NCBI GenBank assembly: GCA_021792815.1
Contig: JAJYTX010000099.1
Span: 1 to 8,068, forward strand
Length of the DNA: 8,068 nucleotides
From: Pseudomonadota bacterium
GTDB taxonomy: Bacteria; Pseudomonadota; Gammaproteobacteria; Steroidobacterales; Steroidobacteraceae
Direction: 5' to 3'
Shown here: positions 6,598 through 8,068 of the stretch, piece by piece
Position numbering within the stretch: position 1 is the stretch's first letter
Layout of the letters: every line of letters starts with the position of its first letter
The notes under the pieces: model-generated
Told to the model about the DNA's origin: nothing
Database searches by the model: none
Seen by the model: the letters and a program-made list of their open reading frames with translations, nothing else
Position numbers and translations under genes: made by a program

Positions 6598-7506
6598 ATG
6601 GCTCGGTCCGAACAGGCGCGTATCCGCGGTGTCTCCATGTCGGCGGTGGCCGTCTTCGTAGCCGCCGCTCTGGTGGGCAAGGCTCAGGCCGCCACCTTGA
6701 CCGTGGGACCGGTGGAGCAGGTCAATCTGAAGACTTCGACCCTCGTCGTCCTGGGCCAGACCTACCATATCAGTCCCTCGACATCGCTGAGGAACCAGGC
6801 TGGAGCGGTCATTTCGCTCGGCTCTCTGACATCCGACACTCTGGTATCCATTGACGGCACCGAAACGCCTGCCGGCTCGGTAATCGTTCAAGGCGTCACC
6901 GCGCTACCACAACTCGACGTTCCGGGCGCAACACAGTTGGCGGTCACCGGCATCGTTTCAAAGGTGATGCCAACCGGTGAGATCAGGATCGGCAATCTGA
7001 CAGTCGATATCAACCCCACCCTGACCAGCGACTCGCAGAATGTGGCGGCAGGCGAATTGGTGTCGATCACCGGAACACAACCCACCGGGGGCGGGCTTTT
7101 CCTCGCGCAGAGCCTGGCCTCTGTTGGGGCTAACGGACTCACCTCCTACGGCATCCGCGGCGGCGGCAAGGCCAGCTCGGTGAAGATGGGCATCCGCGGC
7201 GGCGGGCTGAGCACCTACGGCATCCGGGGGGGCGGACTCACCTCCTACGGCATCCGCGGCGGCGGCAAGGCCAGCTCGGTGAAGATGGGCATCCGCGGCG
7301 GTGGGCTGAGCACCTACGGCATCCGGGGGGGCGGACTCACCTCCTACGGCATCCGCGGCGGCGGCAAGGCCAGCTCGGTGAAGATGGGCATCCGCGGCGG
7401 CGGGCTGAGCACCTACGGCATCCGGGGGGGCGGACTCACCTCCTACGGCATCCGCGGCGGCGGCAAGGCCAGCTCGGTGAAGATGGGCATCCGCGGCGGC
7501 GGTTGA
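6598..7506 (+). CDS. Exported DUF5666-like protein with a C-terminal GIRGGG repeat array
   Basis: Function unknown. The 302-residue product starts with a Sec-type signal peptide: basic n-region, hydrophobic AVAVFVAAALVG at 16-27, and an AQA-A cleavage site after residue 31. Two beta-rich modules follow (about 32-100 and 115-175), each built on a G-V-x-x-V, short strand, IGNLTV-like, G-E-L-V-S-I-T-G pattern that resembles the DUF5666 OB-like fold; this match is by eye. Residues 181-302 are 3.7 copies of a 33-residue repeat made of LTSYGIRGGG, KASSVKMGIRGGG and LSTYGIRGGG. That gives eleven GIRGGG motifs, eleven Arg, eight Lys, seven Tyr and no acidic residue. The array is probably disordered and polycationic, and could bind nucleic acid, acidic polysaccharide or the cell envelope (inference). 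The protein ends exactly within a repeat. It has its own AT-rich promoter region and is convergent with fadD. No catalytic motif is seen. Confidence 0.85.
   Translation: MARSEQARIRGVSMSAVAVFVAAALVGKAQAATLTVGPVEQVNLKTSTLVVLGQTYHISPSTSLRNQAGAVISLGSLTSDTLVSIDGTETPAGSVIVQGVTALPQLDVPGATQLAVTGIVSKVMPTGEIRIGNLTVDINPTLTSDSQNVAAGELVSITGTQPTGGGLFLAQSLASVGANGLTSYGIRGGGKASSVKMGIRGGGLSTYGIRGGGLTSYGIRGGGKASSVKMGIRGGGLSTYGIRGGGLTSYGIRGGGKASSVKMGIRGGGLSTYGIRGGGLTSYGIRGGGKASSVKMGIRGGG
7138..7503 (+). repeat. 99-bp in-frame tandem repeat, 3.7 copies
   Basis: Units start at 7138, 7237, 7336 and 7435; the fourth stops after 69 bp at the stop codon. The full units are identical except for one silent C-to-T at 7302, and the last codon of the partial unit is GGT instead of GGG. 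Each full unit contains a run of seven G (7226-7232, 7325-7331, 7424-7430). Near identity, including at silent positions, indicates recent expansion or ongoing homogenisation. Within a unit, three related segments ending in GIRGGG suggest an older, shorter ancestral repeat of about 10 codons. Confidence 0.97.
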
Positions 7507-7512
7507 TGCCTG

Positions 7513-7554
7513 CAGCGGTCGCCGTGTTGCCTACCTGACTACCGGCGACCGCTG
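7513..7554. terminator. Inverted repeat between convergent genes, candidate bidirectional terminator
   Basis: CAGCGGTCGCCG (7513-7524) and CGGCGACCGCTG (7543-7554) are perfect 12-bp arms with an 18-base loop. They lie entirely between the stop codons of two convergent genes, the expected place for a shared terminator. Neither strand has a clear T-run after the stem, so termination may be inefficient or Rho-assisted, or the stem may serve as a 3' end protector. Confidence 0.55.
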
Positions 7555-7557
7555 TTC

Positions 7558-8068
7558 TCAGCGGCTCGCCTCGGCCCTTAGTTCCTTGCGCAGTATTTTT
7601 CCCACGTTGCTCTTGGGAAGCTCGCGTCTGAAATAGACAAATTTCGGCACCTTGTAGCCAGCCAGGGACTGGCGGCAGTGCTCGATGATGTCCTGTTCGG
7701 TGACCCTGGGATCTTTCAGTACGACGTACAGGGCGACCACCTCTCCGGAGTGAGGGTCGGGCTGCGCCACGGCGGCGGCTTCCAGAACTCCCGGGAGGGT
7801 CGCCACGACCTCCTCCACCTCGTTCGGATAGACGTTGAACCCTGACACCAGGATCAGGTCTTTCTTGCGGTCCTGCAGGTACACATAGCCGCGCTCATCG
7901 AGGTAGCCGACATCACCGGTGCGCAGCCACCCGCCGGGCAACATGACCTTGGCGGTCTCATCGGGGCGATTCCAATAGCCGCGCATCACCTGCGGCCCGC
8001 GCACGCAGACTTCGCCGCTTTCACCGAGCGGCAGATCGTTGCCGGCTTCGTCTTTGACCGCAACGTCG
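7558..8068 (-). CDS. fadD: Long-chain fatty-acid-CoA ligase, C-terminal part (start outside window)
   Basis: Activates fatty acids to acyl-CoA through an acyl-adenylate, at the inner face of the membrane, feeding beta-oxidation or lipid synthesis. The visible 169 residues are the end of an ANL-superfamily adenylating enzyme. [17 protein letters not shown] at about 22-38 of the fragment is typical of FadD. The FACS signature region runs from [12 protein letters not shown] to DRKKDLI (about 45-72) and includes the ATP-binding TGD and the hinge [16 protein letters not shown] follows, and the C-terminal [14 protein letters not shown] contains the adenylation lysine (K157 of the fragment). The frame stays open to the window edge, so the N-terminal two thirds are missing from view. 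It converges on the repeat-protein gene with a hairpin between them. FadD is preferred over other acyl-CoA ligases because of these conserved blocks, but substrate cannot be fixed from this part. Confidence 0.92.
   Translation of the reverse strand, partial: DVAVKDEAGNDLPLGESGEVCVRGPQVMRGYWNRPDETAKVMLPGGWLRTGDVGYLDERGYVYLQDRKKDLILVSGFNVYPNEVEEVVATLPGVLEAAAVAQPDPHSGEVVALYVVLKDPRVTEQDIIEHCRQSLAGYKVPKFVYFRRELPKSNVGKILRKELRAEASR

Noticed and set aside
7138..7503. CRISPR-like array
   Set aside because: The repeat is continuous and in frame inside a coding sequence, with no unique spacers, so it is a protein repeat.
6598..7506. Multi-core RiPP precursor with GIRGGG cores
   Set aside because: It has a Sec-type signal peptide and folded beta modules rather than a short leader, and no modifying enzyme, protease or dedicated transporter gene lies nearby in the window.

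Overview
The window is GC-rich, tightly packed proteobacterial chromosome. Gene order pilQ-aroK-aroB-dgt and the protein sequences point to a gamma- or betaproteobacterium. A high-GC gammaproteobacterium of the Steroidobacter/Nevskia/Xanthomonas type is my best guess, but this is inference from gene order and composition, not a database match.

Left part (1-4589), housekeeping: the C-terminal 515 residues of the type IV pilus secretin PilQ, a 242-bp intergenic region full of GC-rich inverted repeats, then shikimate kinase (aroK) and 3-dehydroquinate synthase (aroB), two steps of the shikimate pathway, followed by a dGTPase-like HD phosphohydrolase (dgt). All are on the + strand with short gaps and look like one operon, or two if the hairpins after pilQ terminate transcription.

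Middle (4590-6349), accessory: two tandem paralogous genes that I recognise as DUF6502 family proteins of unknown function. The first ATG directly abuts the dgt stop codon, and the second gene overlaps the first by 4 bp (ATGA), so both look translationally coupled to the housekeeping operon.

Right part (6350-7506): an intergenic stretch that holds competing hairpins and then a markedly AT-rich putative promoter island. It is followed by a gene for an exported protein: a signal peptide, two DUF5666-like beta modules, and a 122-residue C-terminal array of almost exact 33-residue repeats carrying eleven GIRGGG motifs. The array is strongly basic and contains no acidic residue. This gene is the most unusual object in the window, and with the two DUF6502 genes it is the best candidate for an undescribed functional unit.

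The window ends with the C-terminal 169 residues of a convergent FadD-type long-chain acyl-CoA ligase on the - strand. A perfect 12-bp inverted repeat lies between the two stop codons. I saw no tRNA, rRNA, CRISPR array, transposase or insertion sequence.
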